A stretch of 57,753 nucleotides of DNA from Streptococcus sp. SK643 (GTDB taxonomy: Bacteria > Bacillota > Bacilli > Lactobacillales > Streptococcaceae): the NCBI RefSeq assembly GCF_000259505.1, contig NZ_AJMM01000001.1:1-57753 (forward strand), in the 5' to 3' direction. The position numbers were made by a program, and so were the translations under genes. The number at the start of each line of letters is the position of its first letter. The stretch's first letter is position 1. The notes under the pieces were generated by a model. That model was not told the DNA's origin and did no database searches. It saw nothing but the letters and a program-made list of their open reading frames with translations. Of this stretch, positions 56,401 through 57,753 are shown in pieces.

Positions 56401-57753
56401 ACAAAAGTATCGGGAAGTCCAACTTTTAACGCGGCAAATACTAATTTCAATTGGGTTGGTGGCGCTCCGTCACTCACTGAGGTAGGAGTCTTTACTAAGG
56501 AAGTAGAAGTAGAACTGCCTGCAGATTCAACAGGTGTCAGAGTTAAACAGAATGTCCCTGTTACTGTGAAAGTAAATCCACAAGCGCCTGAAATTGCATC
56601 TGATTCAGTTACTGAAAAAGGTGGTTTGCCAAATCGTTCGATTGTGGTAAATAACGTAACTCCAGGAGCAACCGTCACTTTAACGATTGCAGGTCAAACA
56701 GTTAAAAAACAAGCAACAGGAACAAGTCTGACATTTGAACCGTCTGATTTGAAAGGCGTTACGGATGCCAATAATGGACTCTTACCTACAGGAAATGTAA
56801 CGGTTAAACAAGAGAAAGTTGTAACGACTTCTGGAAGAACAGAGACCCTTACTTCTGCCACAACTACTAAGACCATTACTAAAGAAAATGTAAATCCAAA
56901 TCCTGAATTTGAAATCTATGTCAAGAATAATGGTAAGTGGGAAAAACTTTCTCCGAAAAATAATGTCCGTCCTGGTACGAGTGGATACGAGATTTTTGCA
57001 GGAGATGAAGTTAAAGTTGTCTTAAAAGGTTCAGATAATAGTGGCAAAATCAAAGAACTGAAGCTTTATGATGGTATTTCTGATAAAACTAGAATATTCC
57101 AAAATGGATATTCTTCGAATGATGGTGCGCCAGGATTCAAGAATACACCGACGAATGCTCCAGCTACTTTAGAGTATACAGCGACTTATAATCCTAATCA
57201 GAAATATGCTGATACAAATAAATGGAATCTTGGGACCAAAGTTGTAGACTTGTCTGATAACGAAGCACGCACTCCGACAGTAGTTGTTGCTCAAGGTAAA
57301 TTGAATGAAAGATTCCCTGGTGTTAAGCCGTCAGAAGTTTTCCAAGTTGAACATCCTAACGCTCTGAACCAGCGTGAGAAAGATAAAATCTTGGCGGCTG
57401 TGAAAGCAGCAAATCCAGAGACTGCCAACCGTATCAGCAGTTATTCTATTGCAGAAAATGGAACAGTGACCATCACTTATAAAGATGGAACGGTAAATAC
57501 GGTAACGCCAAATATATCAGATTCAGATTACCGTGCATCAGTGTCAGCAAGCACAAGCGCGTCGGCATCGGCATCGACAAGTGCCAGTCAATCAGCAAGC
57601 ACATCGGCGTCAGCTTCAGCAAGCACACGTGCGAGCCAGTCTGCATCAACAAGCGCGTCGGCCTCAGCATCGACAAGCGCGTCAGCTTCAGCAAGCACAC
57701 GTGCGTCGGCCTCAGCAAGCACAAGTGCATCAGCTTCAGCAAGCACAAGCGCA
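53455..57753 (+). CDS. Serine-rich repeat glycoprotein adhesin, C-terminus beyond window
   Basis: Giant surface adhesin of the Fap1/GspB/PsrP type, normally O-glycosylated and exported by the accessory SecA2/SecY2 system. I read 1433 codons without a stop. The N-terminus holds the KxYKxGKxW-type signal (KLIKSGKHW, residues 20-28) followed by [11 protein letters not shown] first Ser-rich region spans about 120-226 with STSASASA units. The non-repeat binding region spans about 243-1357; several Ig/Rib-like blocks end in strands such as [11 protein letters not shown] and [12 protein letters not shown] second Ser-rich region starts at about 1363 and runs off the window. A sortase anchor is expected outside. 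The ATG at 53455 has AAAGG as ribosome site. Ligand unknown; no glycosylation or SecA2 genes lie in the window. Confidence 0.95.
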   Translation, partial: MFFRRQNGEYRETDRVTRFKLIKSGKHWLRASTSLFGLFRVLRGGVDTSQVMTEVVEDKVNPSITGLDIIKGLAATGAVLGGTAATQTKVFANDTVAVEKTLENPDLLVTNDTVVLGTTSTSNSENSSSLSRSVSESASVSDSISISSSTSTSLSTSASTSASASASTSASASASTSASASASTSASTSASTSVSGSSSTSHSSTNSLSNSSDKKNSASQTSSTSNSTSVSNEETTANSQTEKKSSDFKESQASKLDFSILKPAGIESNLVTSGSDVTSLVGVTAGAIATSEVSAKQNDENRKKLTKLSAEMGEYLAKAVGLPNTDSAITKVNSAVTDIEKALADPTSDLTAVVQKATQARNSIVNAVLRAQSGARDARNGQAMLRDASLRASWAPSQNDGRMEVSSPGATFDKATGIATYTMNVQASSALHNVGVKINVGRGGHVQSATFNGNSMEKTYTQGSEIVYNYRHGQNRNLSGRIEVRVKYDNNVPTAEADMQVQVSSAPIGKNTPGNASTVQHGSVATGYTASKPTPPPSVSKSGPIIQNNNGTHFDVYNDDYFVHNLPILKNGASIRQYGIIKQDAIPGVTYGGQLMGQEINRPNPRYNPYVPSTGSPWLNQTKEIKDIGTGISGTVGNGEASAEVGKTYSYSIGAVDWGNKSSEATLTYTIKGFNERHDVQSGDVVQVKDLEHLTPQEIAEVYNNFINNPANNRNLLSNQDLAKRGITPQVTSDANGTVLTFPGTRAKIEVSTNGTITVTYRDGTTSTINATLEKYNPIAKVPKVYTYIGEQASDLETASNFIQRANGKEFPTGTNITWKQGAGISTSETGSKQAIAHIEYPNGGSEDVTVDYEVLATIKPKGPVNDIQGTPPHKGTVWHNYVDKEGTAGYPSGANQAWSKNGQVVSDSPINTNEAGRNTYQVTFTYPVGRMGENDSNKLSHTVDVVHDVYKFESNRSYVFTENKTDDPAYKQAVANPKEAVTKVSGSPTFNAANTNFNWVGGAPSLTEVGVFTKEVEVELPADSTGVRVKQNVPVTVKVNPQAPEIASDSVTEKGGLPNRSIVVNNVTPGATVTLTIAGQTVKKQATGTSLTFEPSDLKGVTDANNGLLPTGNVTVKQEKVVTTSGRTETLTSATTTKTITKENVNPNPEFEIYVKNNGKWEKLSPKNNVRPGTSGYEIFAGDEVKVVLKGSDNSGKIKELKLYDGISDKTRIFQNGYSSNDGAPGFKNTPTNAPATLEYTATYNPNQKYADTNKWNLGTKVVDLSDNEARTPTVVVAQGKLNERFPGVKPSEVFQVEHPNALNQREKDKILAAVKAANPETANRISSYSIAENGTVTITYKDGTVNTVTPNISDSDYRASVSASTSASASASTSASQSASTSASASASTRASQSASTSASASASTSASASASTRASASASTSASASASTSA
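53890..54054 (+). repeat. Serine-rich repeat region 1
   Basis: Degenerate short codon repeats (tca gca agc act agc gca tcg gct) encode alternating Ser with Ala or Thr. These are the usual O-glycosylation sites of this adhesin class. Confidence 0.9.
57538..57753 (+). repeat. Serine-rich repeat region 2 (start)
   Basis: In-frame repeats of Ser-Ala-Ser-Thr type continue to the edge. Arg interrupts twice (CGT at 57628 and 57700, in STRAS), replacing a Ser codon in the unit. Confidence 0.9.

Overview
The window comes from a low-GC Gram-positive coccus of the Streptococcus mitis/oralis/pneumoniae group. The call rests on the complete oligopeptide importer operon amiA-amiC-amiD-amiE-amiF, the epuA-endA DNA-uptake pair, the gene order pflA, lysA, purR, yhaM, rmuC, thiN, rpe, rsgA, rsmA, a YSIRK-type surface protein and a KxYKxGKxW-type serine-rich adhesin. 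Both outer genes are cut by the window edges. Most of the interior is conserved housekeeping chromosome with a few inserted accessory genes.

Layout. 1-4422 (minus): a very large surface glycoside hydrolase of family GH95 (alpha-fucosidase type), intact to the edge, with a CcpA (cre) site in its leader. 4.7-6.3 kb: pepA plus a bacteriocin-immunity-like gene. 6.3-8.0 kb (minus): Na/Pi cotransporter family protein. 8.2-10.5 kb: rpmH, then an orphan oligopeptide-binding lipoprotein. 10.6-12.4 kb (minus): KimA-like permease. 12.6-21.0 kb: a forward run of nucleic-acid and ribosome-maturation genes (tatD, rnmV, rsmA, rsgA, rmuC, yhaM) with rpe and thiN; a two-gene SseB-like cassette sits between rnmV and rsmA. 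21.1-24.2 kb: purR, lysA, pflA. 24.4-28.4 kb: an AT-rich ABC-transporter plus two-component-system cassette resembling antimicrobial-peptide immunity loci. 28.6-29.9 kb (minus): yidC and acylphosphatase. 29.9-34.9 kb: rRNA/tRNA methyltransferase, BI-1 family protein, asnA, rsmD, coaD, a SepM-like protease and a DUF1146 protein. 34.9-39.8 kb: an accessory acyltransferase, murA, epuA, endA and a CorC/HlyC protein. 40.0 kb (minus): tRNA-Cys. 40.2-46.7 kb: ami operon. 46.9-50.1 kb (minus): gatCAB. 50.2-52.6 kb: YwaF-type membrane protein and prfC. 52.6-53.4 kb: an 824-bp non-coding region with a striking hairpin-repeat array. 53455 to the end: serine-rich repeat adhesin.

How genes work together. 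The Ami permease, its AmiA receptor and the orphan receptor at 8.5 kb would import peptides, which PepA-type aminopeptidases can use. GatCAB converts mischarged Glu-tRNA(Gln). RnmV, RsmA, RsgA, RsmD and the SpoU-type methylase act on rRNA or tRNA. EndA degrades one DNA strand during transformation, and SepM-type proteases can mature competence peptides. The two large surface proteins are likely host-glycan and adhesion factors.

The most unusual signals are: (1) a duplicated 93-bp hairpin module between prfC and the adhesin gene whose 16-bp stem has changed at five positions with pairing kept at all five; (2) three genes (SpoU methylase, rsmD, DUF1146) whose extended -10 promoter ends only 6-7 nt before the start codon, predicting leaderless mRNAs; (3) the ABC/two-component cassette; (4) the SseB-like cassette.
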